DNA from: Phialocephala subalpina
Lineage: Eukaryota > Ascomycota > Leotiomycetes > Helotiales > Mollisiaceae
NCBI GenBank assembly: GCA_900073065.1
Contig: FJOG01000002.1
Coordinates: 1,368,652 to 1,432,651, forward strand
Length of the DNA stretch: 64,000 bases
Direction of reading: 5' to 3'
The first letter of the stretch is position 1, and the number at the start of each line of letters is the position of its first letter. A model generated the notes under the pieces. It saw nothing but the letters and a program-made list of their open reading frames with translations. It had not been told where the DNA came from and searched no databases. This document shows, piece by piece, positions 34,301 to 45,816 of this stretch. The position numbers and the translations under genes were made by a program.

Positions 34301-36682
34301 AAAACTCATAAACAGATGCATGTGACAATTGGAGATGGCCATCAGCAGATTTTTCGGGCGATGAAACGAAATCTACCAAGGGTGCGCAGCGGTGCATAAT
34401 GTCTTGTTTCAAGATCAAGGTGTCCGAGTCGAGGTTTGGACAATTTCCTTCCGTAATTTTCATCTGGTGGATCGACAGAGCCTCCTGAACCTCTCCCACT
34501 TTCAACGGCCGTTTCGCAAACATTAAGATTGATAGAATGTCCCTGCGTAACCGGAACATTAGCGATGCCTAACGAGATGATGAATCGTATCCACGCAGAA
34601 TCTTACATTGATATCGGAGGGTTACCCTCTTCTTGATCGTTTTTATCGAGCCTCTTGAGTTCCTTGAAATGCATTTGGTAACTTTCACGCAAACTTTTAG
34701 GAAGACCCTGCAGCACCTTGTCAACCAGATCCTTGGGTATCTTGGTATTTGTGAGGCTATTTCCCATCATGGACGCCCAGCGAAAATTGCAGCCGGCTTG
34801 AATATGCAGCGCAGCTGTCACGGCTGCTTTATCAGCAGGATCGCTGAGCCTCACCAAGATGTTGTCCTGTGTGTGGGCAAGGTATTGGTGGATGTCTTGC
34901 TCGATACTCGTCTCGTCAGCAATTAATTCCACTGGTTTCAGCTGCATCATCCACCCGTTGACCGGATCGGCCTTTTGGCTACTACACCAGAGGCGAACCT
35001 TCGTTCCAGATGCGTCCCAGGCCATGGAGGCGAGAAATTGGAGCGTGATGAGAAGATCCTCGCGCAACATGTCTGCGACTTGGCATGCTGAGGACGATGC
35101 AGTTTCCAGGAATCGAATCTCGTCGAGGCCATCGAGAAAGAAGTAAGCAGCAGAGCATTGGGAGACAAGCAGACGAATGAGGTCGTGGATATTGCTGGCT
35201 TTGGTCGCGTTCTGGTTGAGCAAGGAAAGAACCTCCGTATCGATCCCGCCTTGCTCAGCAAGAACGTGGTCAAGCAGTTGCGACGCGAGCAGTGTGGCCA
35301 TTTGACATTTGGAGCGCTCCTTCCTGTACGTAACCATCAGGTAGGGGGTTGCAGGTCGCATTGGCGTCTGTGAGATCTGCTGGACGGCAACAGAGCATAA
35401 CACCGATTTCCCCGAACCACCCGGTGCCGTGAGCCAGAGAATGCGATTTGCGTCCTCTTTAGTTACCCAGTCTGAGAACACCGTATTGCTGAACAGCCAT
35501 TCGCAAGTGCCGTCGTGGCGTTGATTCAAGCATCTTTCATGGTCGTTTGTGTTCAATTCAGAATGGCTTTCAGCTTGGCCTCCTACTGCCATCCCAATCC
35601 AGCTTCGAACCTTTTGGATTTGCTCGTCATCCTTGGTGATACAAACCCTTCCCGCTCGAATGCGATCTAGAAGGCGCTGGTAATTGTTGTTCCTTTCTGA
35701 GAATTTGCAAATTGTCAAGTGTTTGACTCCATCCAGATGAAGAGTTCGCTCGTGGCGCAGAAATGTTAGGCCTGTATCTCCTGGAGCAACCTACAGTGGC
35801 TGTCAACATCTCGAGCCGCTCAAATTCAAAGGAACTTGCTCTCACATCGTCTGCAAACCCATTTGGTCGTAGGCTAGCACATGAGGAGGTGATGTTGAAC
35901 CCAGTTGCGATCTCGCCGAAAACCTTGCGGAGGTCACTTAGGACGCTGGACCATAACTCCCACTGCCCAATGCTCTTCTCACTAAAGGTGCCTCTCGATA
36001 AGGAACGCCATGCACCGGCGTTTAGACCTTCATGCGGGGTGTCAAGGAAGATAACATGTTTAGTCTTTCGTAGTATGAGCCCATATTGGGAGTTACGCGC
36101 GTGAGAATATGAAAGTGCCTAAGTTGTCCGGTTAATCCCTGGCTCATGCCTTTGCCATTTGAATGCATAGTCGGAGACATGGAACTCACGCTCTTGATGA
36201 CAATTCCACCTGTACCATGGCCAATGAAGGTGATAGACGGGGAGCTCTGAATCCCACATCAGCACTATGCAGAATTGATCTCTTCCTCCAGTCACTTGAA
36301 CATTGATGCATACCTTTGGCAAGAGCTTGTAATTGTCATACAAGTCAGAGCACAAAGCCTCCCCATGATTGAAGATTCTGCCTTCCTCACAGGCATCGTC
36401 AGATCGAACAGTTGGTTTGTTTGTATGATAGCCAAATGACAAGATTCTGGTGTTCTCCAGATCGTGACCGAGCAATTCTACAGGCCAGAACAAACCTCCT
36501 TCATCCTGCCAGTCGGAGATGGGGCCGGAATGGAGGCCATGAACGAGTACAATGCTGGGTGATATTCAGAACATGGTGTATACCTCAAGCTGGGGCGACG
36601 GGTCTACTCACTCGTGCAAAACCTTTCCAAGCTTCACGCCAGCCTCAGGCCAGAGTACCTTCAAGCCGAGAAAGTCCTCCAT
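31322..36682 (-). CDS. NLR/STAND protein: hydrolase-like N-domain, NACHT-type NTPase, propeller-like C-half with ZZ zinc finger
   Basis: Exons 36682-36612, 36554-36314, 36246-36190, 36118-35846, 35790-34607, 34542-33727, 33606-33451, 33395-31322; 1623 residues, all phases agree. The intron 33726-33607 has gtatgt and ends ttactaacttcttgtag, an ideal branch point and acceptor, and it joins what otherwise looks like two genes. Domains: residues 20-215 alpha/beta-hydrolase of the SesB/DUF676 type (DIVLVHGLHSG, FIGHGTGGIVIKS, FLDTPHEG); the nucleophile Ser is replaced by Gly115. P-loop APGGSGKS near 336-343 and Walker B YFFLDGLDEI near 430-440, then a winged-helix/helical region (KRPLKVGEVQEALSIHQ). 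Residues about 900-1080 are propeller-like, 1088-1218 an acidic Ser-rich spacer, and a ZZ-type finger with repeated CxxC begins near 1239. Such proteins serve in fungal nonself recognition; this role is inferred. Confidence 0.82.
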
Positions 36683-37195
36683 TCTACCCAAATAGAGACG
36701 GGATAGGATGGTCGCTTTGGGCACGATAAAAATCCGAACTCTTGACAGTGATAAACATGCAGTTGAACAAATTGGTGCAGAGAGTCGATCGCGAACTTTC
36801 GTTAACTGCAAGTTTCATCTCAAGGTGGTGTGGTACGGCTGCTGACTGCATGGGACAAGCCTCCCCTGCAACTGTGTCAGCCCCTTCTACAATCACCCAG
36901 CCTAGCGCGTTGCATTTGTGGAATCGGGTGGTGACACCATATTGCATACTCGGCGACTGCCTATTAAGAGCGATTCGAGAGGGCAATCCAGGCTGTCGCA
37001 GATCATTGGCTACAATGCTCCAGTCTTGCCACAGCGCCCACCTCCTTCAGCCGCAAGTCGACAAAATGATGAACCCCACTTGGCTGGCAGAGTTCCCTAA
37101 ACTCGCAACCTCTCGCAGACTCACATATGTAAATCGAGGTTCAACCATCAGATCAAAAGCATTTTGGTTACTCCAACATAGAGAGCATCGACAAA
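36683..37195. promoter_or_regulatory. Shared intergenic region of NLR and hydrolase genes
   Basis: 513 bp between two divergent ATGs. It must hold both promoters unless unseen 5' exons exist; open frames inside it on the minus strand lack an in-frame ATG that extends the NLR. Co-regulation of the pair is inferred from layout only. Confidence 0.45.
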
Positions 37196-38431
37196 ATGCC
37201 AGCGCAAGATAAAGATCTGCCCGATGAGGAGTGGCTAAAGCCCCCAGTGAGTTCGATGACCCCACCAGGAGCTTTGTTGATAACCCAGCCTAAAGCCCAG
37301 CACACTGGGCCTTCATCAGGTTTATCCCGACCCAAAAGTCAGAAGCAATCCGACAATTGAGTGAGTGGAATTTGCATCAAATTATTCTAGGCCACCACAT
37401 TGACGACGACAGCGTCGTGTTTGTCCATGGACTTGGGGGCGACTCATACTCGACCTGGACGAGAGATGACACCCTCTGGATCCGCGACTTGCTTCCAACT
37501 TGCGAGTACTTCGAAGATGCCCGTATCATGACTTTTGGATACGATGCGAGAGCATTTCTGCATCCTTTTGCGCGATCCAGTACTGGCAGAACCTTCACTT
37601 TCGCCGAGGCGCTCCTAAATGATCTAGAGGATAAGCGTACGACTGCCGCTGTGAGCAACCTTCCACCGATCTTTTCTCAATTCCTGGAACAGTATTAATT
37701 GCGCGAAGGCGAAGAAACGCCCAATCATCTTCATGGGCCACAGCCTTGGTGGAATTGTCATCAAGAGCGTCAGTATATTGCTTCTCATGTTCCCATTTGA
37801 GGTTCCTGACACGAAGGAATTGTTTAGGCGCTCAGACATGCGTATGCGCTCTACAGTCAGTATGGGAATATCCTCGACTCAACAAAAGCCATTGTATTTT
37901 TCGGAACTCCGCATCAGGGCGCCGACACGGCTACATGGGCAGCATTTCTCGGAGGTCTCAGCAAAGCCATTCGAATTCGCAACACTGAGGTCGTCGAGGA
38001 ACTCAAACGTTGGTCCAATCCGCTAGTTGAGCTGACAACCACCTTCGCAGAACTAGCCCCGCGCTTTCAGATCACCACATTCTTCGAGGAGCTGGCAACC
38101 AATGGCATCTTAGTGTGTCTAGCTTTCATGCTCCTAATTATCCCATGGCTAACGTGTGCAGGTTGTTCCACAAGGTTCTGCGCGGATAGGGAACGAGCGC
38201 GCGCGGGGCCTCCACGCTGATCACAGAGGCGTCTGCAAATTTACGGAACTCGACCCGAACTGGACTCCAGTCAAAGGACGTCTCGAGGGGATTGCCGTTG
38301 GCATACAGGAAGAGCTTGCCGTCCAATTGCCGAAAATGCCAACAGTGCCCACGATTGGTACTGTTGATCTGGGGGCTGGATTCGAGGAGCAGATGGCGCA
38401 GCGAATGGAAAGACTACGGTCCGGTCAGTGA
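37196..38431 (+). CDS. Stand-alone alpha/beta-hydrolase, SesB/DUF676-like
   Basis: Exons 37196-37319, 37391-37650, 37709-37768, 37828-38112, 38162-38431; 332 residues. The first donor (gtttat) is weak, so the first 42 residues are the least certain part. Motifs: VVFVHGLGGDSYSTW (oxyanion strand), FMGHSLGGIVIKS with the nucleophile Ser140, FFGTPHQGAD after it, and a late HADHRG that could hold the catalytic His. It is a putative serine esterase or lipase acting in the cytosol; no signal peptide. The fold, the motifs and two intron positions match the N-terminal domain of the divergent NLR gene, but here the active serine is kept. No NACHT part follows. Confidence 0.8.
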
Positions 38432-38884
38432 AAATGGAAAATCATGCATATGCATATGTGTGAGACGGACCAATGACCATTGTATGGCATGACCACCATC
38501 ATTTGACTCGCAATGCAAGGCGCGAAATGACAGTAATGTTGAGAGTCCACATCAATACAAAGTTCTTGATTGACAGAGATTGTAAAGTGTGCTTCGCCTA
38601 TCTAACCCGTATAGGTTAAGCTTGTATCGAAGTGAATCCGCGAGAACTGCGCTAGAGCCAATCCAGCATATACCGAAAAAGGGGGCTGACATTGTGAGAC
38701 GTTCCTCATGCAACCCACCACATTGTTCTGCGACCAGGTTCTTGGGGCTGAAAATCAGGCTGCGGCCCTGCCTTGAATGAAAGATGTTCTTTCCAACCTT
38801 CACGCTCCCAAGCGTTCAGACTCATATGTCGAGATTCCACGACATTTTTCAATCCCCTGCATGACTTGAAAACCAACTGAAGAG
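38432..38884. other. Intergenic region
   Basis: Between the hydrolase stop and the ATG of the AAA ATPase. No gene seen. Confidence 0.45.
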
Positions 38885-41827
38885 ATGCCTCCCGAAGCCC
38901 CAGTACAACTGGTACGGAAAGCGACGAGCGGAGCTAATGTCTTTGACGCATGGCAATTTAAGCGCCTCGTCGATAAAGATGTGTCTGTCGATGTCATCAA
39001 GCAATTGCAAAAAGACTGTGGTGATGATTTGACGCTCGGTACGTGTCGTCCGGATTGCACTCGTCGATCAATCTACTCACGCGTGTTATGGTGAAGCCGT
39101 GGACAAATTCCACGAAATGGAGGCCAAAGCCAAAATTTCTACAAGCCCAACTCAGGAGAAAGGAGTGAATGGAGTTGGTGAGAAGGCTGCCACGGAAGAG
39201 ACGAAAACAGTCTGCTATAGAGATCAATAGTCAGTAATTGTCCTTCACTCGATATACAGGTTAGTATTGCGAGGCAAATCAGCTGACATGTTTAACAGCT
39301 GGGATAAGTGAGTTTTGTTATGCAAAAATACGGTCATCGCTTGAGATTAAGCAGCAGCTGACGAACATGTTCAATTCAGGTCCAAGCGAAAATGGGTGTT
39401 AAAGAGAACTTCCAAGGGATCATCTGGAATCAAGAGCCTTGGGCGATATGTCCTCTTCGTCCGCCGGGTCTACACAGAGAAAATGACCTATTCTCACACC
39501 GTCATCATCGTCAAAGGTGCCATCCTTCGAAATGCCCTATGCAACATCTTCAGAGGAGCCGATGGTTTCATTTTGACAGATGATGAGAATGTCGAGGTTA
39601 GGACAAAACTTCCCGAAAGTATTATCTGTGCTAAGTTTCCATTTAGATTGAGAACATTCGTTTTCTGTTCTGGGCAAGATTAGAACTTGAGCTGTTAGCT
39701 GAGCACTACCAAAGTGTGGACAACATTCAAGCTCTCTTCGAGATCAATGCTGGCCTGCAATTTATCCAAGAAGAATGGTCAACGACACTCTCTGCTCTGG
39801 ACTCGTTGCTCCCGCATTCCATGTCGTTCGATTATCTCTGGGCTATCTTTCCTCCGGATTGTCTTGTCATTGGCAAGGACATGTTGGATCGTCCCAGTGT
39901 ATGGCGAATTCGTAGCCATGCCGTCTCCCGACAACAAGATGGGTCCGTGATCATGACTTTGAAGGCCGAGTCTCTCGACTGGAACGGCAAGAGACTAGGA
40001 ATTGCGGAACGATCATTGGTCATCCGTGCTTTCACGGGCAGCATGAGCGTTCAGGACCTGCCCTACGTCCCACTACGGCTCCACCCTGGAGCAAAGAGCA
40101 TCATGGAGAAGATTTTGAAGCGCAGTCAGAGGAAATTAGAATTTTGTCGTTCAGGATTTAAAGTTCAGGAACATGAGGGGCGTGGTATTACCGAGATCGA
40201 TGGAAAGCTCGCGTTGTGTAATGTAAGTGCATGGAGAGAGTGGAGTGACATTTCTAACCTTTCGTAGTTTCACGGCCGTGTTATCATTGATCCGAAGATG
40301 CTAACTCGTGTCCAACCTATGAGCTCGCTCGTCCCCGGTCTAAGGAAATTTCGCGACGTGAGCAGAGCATGTATCACGGAGTTCACAACATCCAAGAAGG
40401 TATTACCCGATCGTATTCCCCGCCATGCCAGGTGTGATATCAACGATATCTAATTTCATGTGTTTTCTTATGCAGGATATACTTGATGATCTCCTGAAGG
40501 ATCAATCTCAGAACACAGCAGGCAATTCCTCCAATGAAGTAGGAATATCGAACAGACGCCGCAGATACAGCTTCAGCAGTGCTAGCGAAACGGACACCGA
40601 TACCGACTCAGACAATGATCTCCTCCCTCATGAGGGAGATAAGACAAGATATCGCTCCATTGGAGAGAACTTGAATACCGAGCAGCTACTGCTCCTCTCA
40701 GGCTTCGTATACGGATACTGTCTTGGTGACGCAACTTGGGGTAAAGTCATCATCTGTGTCGTTGAGGAAGGTTGAAGTACTAATGGCGGCTTAGGGGCTT
40801 TTGGCGTTGATCGAGTCACTGATGTCGAATGGAAAGAGTCAATCTTTGGCGATGTCGTGATGGACCCTAACTTAAAGGAGATCATCTTTCGGCTCATCAA
40901 GGCACACGGCTCGCAAATATCTGACTTCGACGACTTCGTCAAGGGCAAAGGAAAAGGTCTCATCGGTCTGCTTCATGGACCGCCAGGCTCAGGAAAGACC
41001 TTGACAGCTGAAGCTATCGCCGAAACTGCGCACATGCCCCTTTACATGGTCTCGAGCGGTTCGCTTGGCCATGAGGCAGATGACATCTACGAGAGTCTCA
41101 AACGGATCTTTGAGCTGACAACACACTGGAAAGCAGTCCTGCTTCTGGATGAGGCAGATGTTTTTCTTTCACGGCGGTCATTGAGTGATCTGAAGAGAAA
41201 CGCAATAGTGTCTGTCTTTTTGCAGGAGCTGGAGTATTACCAAGGCATCATGCTCTTGACTACAAACTTAGCTCAGAACATCGACGAGGCATTTCAGAGT
41301 ACGTTCATTCTTTCCCAAACCATGGCATGACTAGCAGCTCAGACTTATCATCGTGCAGGTCGAATCCACTTCTGTCACCACTACCCCACACTTGATTTCT
41401 CTGCTCGCAAGAAGATCTGGGAAAGCTTCATCGAGAAAGCCCGAGGCACTGAGTCAGTGAAGGTTGACGTTGGACCCAGCGGGATTGAACAACTAGCAAA
41501 GTTAGAGCTCAATGGACGTCAAGTAAGAAACCTCTGCATTTCACTCCAAACCAAATGGTCTCTTCGCAATGCTGACTATTACAGATTAAAAACGCAACCA
41601 GTATCGCAATTAAGTTGGGTTCGAGCAGCGACTCTTATACCATCACCGCCGATTCCATCATTGCCACAGCGAAGTCTTTGCAGAACTTCAACTTCGAGGA
41701 CACTAGACCTGTTTCGAAAGGAAGAGGCTCTGTCGAGCAGGACGTTGCTCTACCGGCTAAACCTCAAGTCCCACTAAAGCCAAAGCCTGTGATTCGGAGT
41801 CCGTCACCCGGTAATCGTCGGACTTGA
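38885..41827 (+). CDS. AAA-family ATPase with long N-terminal domain
   Basis: Exons 38885-39038, 39097-39229, 39299-39307, 39380-39596, 39647-40222, 40268-40399, 40476-40740, 40795-41298, 41359-41522, 41585-41827; 798 residues. The third exon is only 9 nt; skipping it creates an immediate TAG, including it keeps frame. The N-terminal 500 residues match the architecture of fungal AAA proteins carrying a DUF7025-type domain (YVLFVRRVYTEK, SLDWNGKRLG, FHGRVIIDPKM). The AAA core has HGPPGSGKT near 556-563, LLLDEADVFL near 610-619 and the sensor LTTN, then a short lid and a Pro-rich tail. Expected: ATP-driven remodelling of an unknown protein partner. A repeated Thr-Asp run (TDTDTDSD) lies before the core. 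Confidence 0.85.
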
Positions 41828-42526
41828 GTTGGGACCTCCCAATATCTGATCGTGCGGCGCCGCAAAAGTACAATCGTTTGAAGCCAACCTTGGGGTATCA
41901 TTTATAATTTATAGATATGACCCTTGTCTTTGATTGCTTAAGAAGATAGACGAAATTCAAATCCATAGTCCTTCTGTATTCACCAAATCGTATTGGACAA
42001 TTCCCCCCCCCCATAGTCGAATGTCAGTTGCTGATCACGTGTAGTGGGTCCTTCCATATGTAGTATAGCTCAGGGGTAATCTCACAGACCCTTATATCCT
42101 CATTCTCCTCCCTAGCTAGATCTACAGACTTAACAATACTATTCTTTACCTACCATCTCATATCGAAGAAGTCTCTCGAAAGCTTGGCGCAATTATTACC
42201 CCTGTGATGAAAGTAGGAGCTCTTGAGAGGATGCCACCAGGCGGAAAATCACGATTCAAAAGAGAAGGAAAATATTGTGTAAGAAAGATGGATTCTCTGT
42301 AACGAAGGAGTGCTTCGAGGTAGCCTTAAATAGTACCGGCGGAAAGACTGATTACGTCATTGCTGACTACCCCATGACATCGCTAAGTTTGCATAGGACC
42401 TCAACGCCAACTGCCTCCGCTACAACATACCTCTGAACCTAAGCAAACTCCAACTATCAACTCCCAAAAGATCTCTACTTAGCCTTTACTCCGTATGCTA
42501 GCCAGTGCATCATCCATCGCACGAAC
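41828..42526. other. Intergenic region
   Basis: No gene seen. Contains a run of about 12 cytosines near 42003-42014, possibly variable in length between strains. Confidence 0.45.
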
Positions 42527-43443
42527 ATGAGCATAAACGTAAGCTCTCCTCGATTTTTACGCGCCTAGGATCCAGTTCACGGCTGCTAATCCACCAATAA
42601 GTCTGCAGTTCTCCATCAGCATGGACAACCGAATATCGCGGTCCCTCGCAAACAAACATCGTTCCTTGGTCTGCCTATCGAGCTCCGAACTGCAATCTAC
42701 GAGCACCTTATTCCCAACGATCACGTACAAGGCTACTGGTTCCGCAACAAGGGAGGACCTCCTGATCGCCGTCCTGTCCGATATGACAAGCAACCCTGCT
42801 GTCCAGCCATCCTCCGCATAAACCGGCAGATCCACGACGAAGTCATCGGCATATTCTATGGTACAGCACGCTCGGGATGTTCGTAACGGGATGCAATTGT
42901 TACTTTCTCGGCCTGAATTTTTGCACAGAAGATCTACATAATGTAACTGCCAACAAATTGCCGCCAGGCTTCCGTTTCGTCCGCTCATTGCATATTGCCA
43001 TAAACATGGGGTGGTCTTGGAACCCAGGCGTGCAACCAACTTTAGACTCGGCACTTCCCCCGTTACCCTTACCGCCGCCCGGGACAACTTTGATTGCAGA
43101 GTGCCTCTCGACGGGCTCATACGAGCTCCGCCAGGTCACTCTTCACGAGGCCGCACCCTCCACACGTCGGATGCCCGCGGTAATCGATTCCACTCTCGAG
43201 GATCGCGGCGAGCTATTTAGAGCGGTTTTGAAGCAGTACTTGGCTCCTCTGCGGATACTGCGTGGGGTCGACCTCAGGTTTGATGGCCTCTATAGAATCG
43301 GAGGCAAGGGAGTTAATCGTGGGCATATTATTAGAGATTCTCTACGATCCAGGGAGGAAGTGTTACTCGTCTTTGCGAGATTAGAGCGGATTAGGATGCG
43401 TTTCTTGCGGAAGTTAGTCGAGCAAGTATCGCAATATGCTTAA
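42527..43443 (+). CDS. F-box-like family protein, model uncertain
   Basis: Best spliced model: exons 42527-42538, 42602-42860, 42929-43443, 261 residues, phases agree. The start FLGLPIELRTAIYEHLIP is the signature of a very large group of short fungal proteins with an F-box-like or 2EXR-like N-terminus, followed by CPAILRINRQIHDEVIGIFYG, also typical. After this a second frame continues with FRFVRSLHIAINMG and a helical C-terminus. Either the intron 42861-42928 is real, or the gene carries a frameshift near 42870-42885; the skipped stretch still reads like family sequence (CYFLGLNF), which favours a frameshift and partial decay. The biochemical role of the family is unknown. Confidence 0.6.
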
Positions 43444-43670
43444 ACAAGAAATTCCGAGACGAATGACATTGTATCAGTAAGAGGTATATGCTGAGCTTGA
43501 TTTCTACATATAACCCATCTCGAAATCGTTCCAACCTCGTGAGTATAGTCCCTTCTGAATTTAGGAGAAGTAGTGCAAATTCACCATCTATGCCGTTACT
43601 AAACTACCTAACTAACTGAGACAAGTCAGAGACCACTAAACAAATTATAGGTTCGGTTCGTCTTGTTGAC

Positions 43671-45076
43671 TTAACAAGAGTCCAACGTTCCTATTTCCAT
43701 TGCCATTGCACCCTTTCCTGTCACATCACCTGGGATCTGAGCCCAAGTGAAGACCCTGGTCACAACCTTGCATTTCATGGCAGTAGGGTGATCCGTTGGC
43801 ATAAATACACCCGGACGTCCATTCCTATTGCCAAGGAGCCTCCTGTAGACCTCGCCATCAGCAGCAGTCCAGGCGCCCATATTCGTTGGCGCGAGGCCCT
43901 TCGATTCGTGCGCATCTCTCAACACTGCTATGGTTCCTTTTTGAGTGATAACGTGCCTTATGATGAGGCGCGTGTCAGACACCGCGCCGCCAGCTTGTTG
44001 CTGCAAGAGTTGGAACATCAGCTCGGAATTTGGAACCTTTGGAACGTCAGGGTTAGCAGGATCAGGGATATCGTTAATGATGCTGTCGGGCTTGGTCACA
44101 ATAATGGTTTTCTGAGACTGTGAACCGTAGGTGACAATCGTTGCATCATCCTCAATATCGGACCCTTTGTCCGGCATGGGGTGGCCCTTGGCGGTGAGCA
44201 TTCGAAATGTCCAGTCCTCTGCTTTCAGATCTATGGCGATCCTGGCGGGGTGGGGGGTTTGCAAGAGGCTCCAGGTGCAGTACAGCAGCCATGCTATTTT
44301 GAGAATCCTTAGGATCGGGATCGAGGGGAGAGCGCTGCTCACTTCTGAGCCTGTATCGGTCGTTGAAGCTGGCGTATGTTGGTTCTCGTTTTGGCATTCG
44401 GTGGACCGCCCCCATCATAAGGTCGTAGTAACTTTGGCTGTTTGCTGCGTATTCTGACAGAGGTAGAACTTCCTGACTTTCAGGGCTGATATCGCTGGAC
44501 GAATCATCAATTCCGATATCACTGCTTGGGCGGTCTGAGAGGGATCTATCCGACGTGGCAAGGAAATCAGAAGGCTCGCTCGCGGGACGTGAAGGAGATA
44601 CTCCGGGACCTTCGGACGGCGGATTGCCTGATGATTCTCCTTGAGCTCCCTCTCCTTGAGCTCCTTGTCCTTGAGCCCCTTCTCCTGCTGCTCTCTCTCC
44701 GCTAGCCCGTGCCCAGACCAGCGAAGCTAGGTCTCTGCGTTTAGAACTTTCCACATATGACCCGCGGCAACCGTGGATGTCATTGCAAAGAGTGACTCCT
44801 GAATTGTCAGTTAATGATTGGAATCTCAGTAATGCCATGCTACATACCCCTAAGGAAACCACCTTTTACATCTCTCTGAAAAATTTCCACGGGTTTTCCT
44901 TGAGCAGGAAGAAGGCGTGCGCCTAGTATGGCTCCAACGCTGAAGATAATGCTGAGTAGCTTCACATCGCCGAACAATCGAATATGGTTTTCGATAGAAA
45001 GAAATGGGTTCAACGACAATTCTGTATGCCGAAAACTAAAGAACGCTGTTTGTGTTTTTGTGATTGAATCAGACAT
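43671..45076 (-). CDS. Unrecognised protein with Gly/Ala/Gln/Glu repeats
   Basis: Exons 45076-44848, 44798-44343, 44293-43671; 435 residues, introns 49 nt each, phases agree. The N-terminus has one hydrophobic stretch (LLSIIFSVGAILGARLL, about residues 40-56) that could anchor the protein. Residues about 108-130 are short tandem repeats of the type GEGAQGQGAQGE, followed by a Ser/Pro-rich acidic region. A second hydrophobic segment (WLLYCTWSLL) lies near residue 230. The last 200 residues look globular (IVTYGSQSQKTIIVTKPDS). I recognise no family. The upstream 500 bp carry no gene. Confidence 0.6.
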
Positions 45077-45816
45077 GATCTTGACGGAAAGGCTGGCATT
45101 TATTTATACTCGAGTTGACTTTCACTCTTTTAATTTTGAACACCTTTTGCAATTCTTTGTTGGAAGGACTGGCGGTTGGATTGTGTTGCCCCGCTAGCCG
45201 CTGTTCTGTGCCTTGCTGAACCTTCGACCTTTTGCAACGTTCTTTTTTAGTCGCACTGGACGTTGGTTGTCTTGCTTAAGCTTTCTCTATTTTTACTAGG
45301 CGCCTGGTTGAGCATTGCCTAGCCTTCGCAATGCCCTAGTGACGGATTGACAAATATCCGTGTTAGCTAACTCTTGACCATGGTCGCCTAATGTTGACAG
45401 TTGTTGGTGTTGGCTCATATTGGCCAGCATTGCGGAACTGTACCATTGAGCGCACTGACGGTTGGTAATCCTGCTTAGCTTTGCCTAACTCGTTGCCCTC
45501 TGTTGGATGACTGGTGGCTGTGCTCACGGCTGTTAGTATTGGTGAAGGTTACCTCGCCGGACTGGAATGTTTGACGCCCCGAAGTTGATGGCCTTGCTAG
45601 ATTGTTTGGCAATGTTAGCCACTATATAACTTGGGCGTTTTCCGGTATTATAAACTATCAGTCATCTTATTTGCACACTCAAGACAGCATACCGGAAGCT
45701 TTGTCCTCGGTTAAATCTCGTGGCCCTACCTTAATCACACCTTCTTCATACTCCATCTTTAGATCATTCAACTCTCCAATCGTTCTTTACATACCACCCT
45801 TCGATCCTTCTCTAAA
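45077..45816. other. Intergenic region
   Basis: Rich in short direct matches to ttggttgt and gcctagc-type words, without a clear repeat unit. No coding frame supported. Confidence 0.4.
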
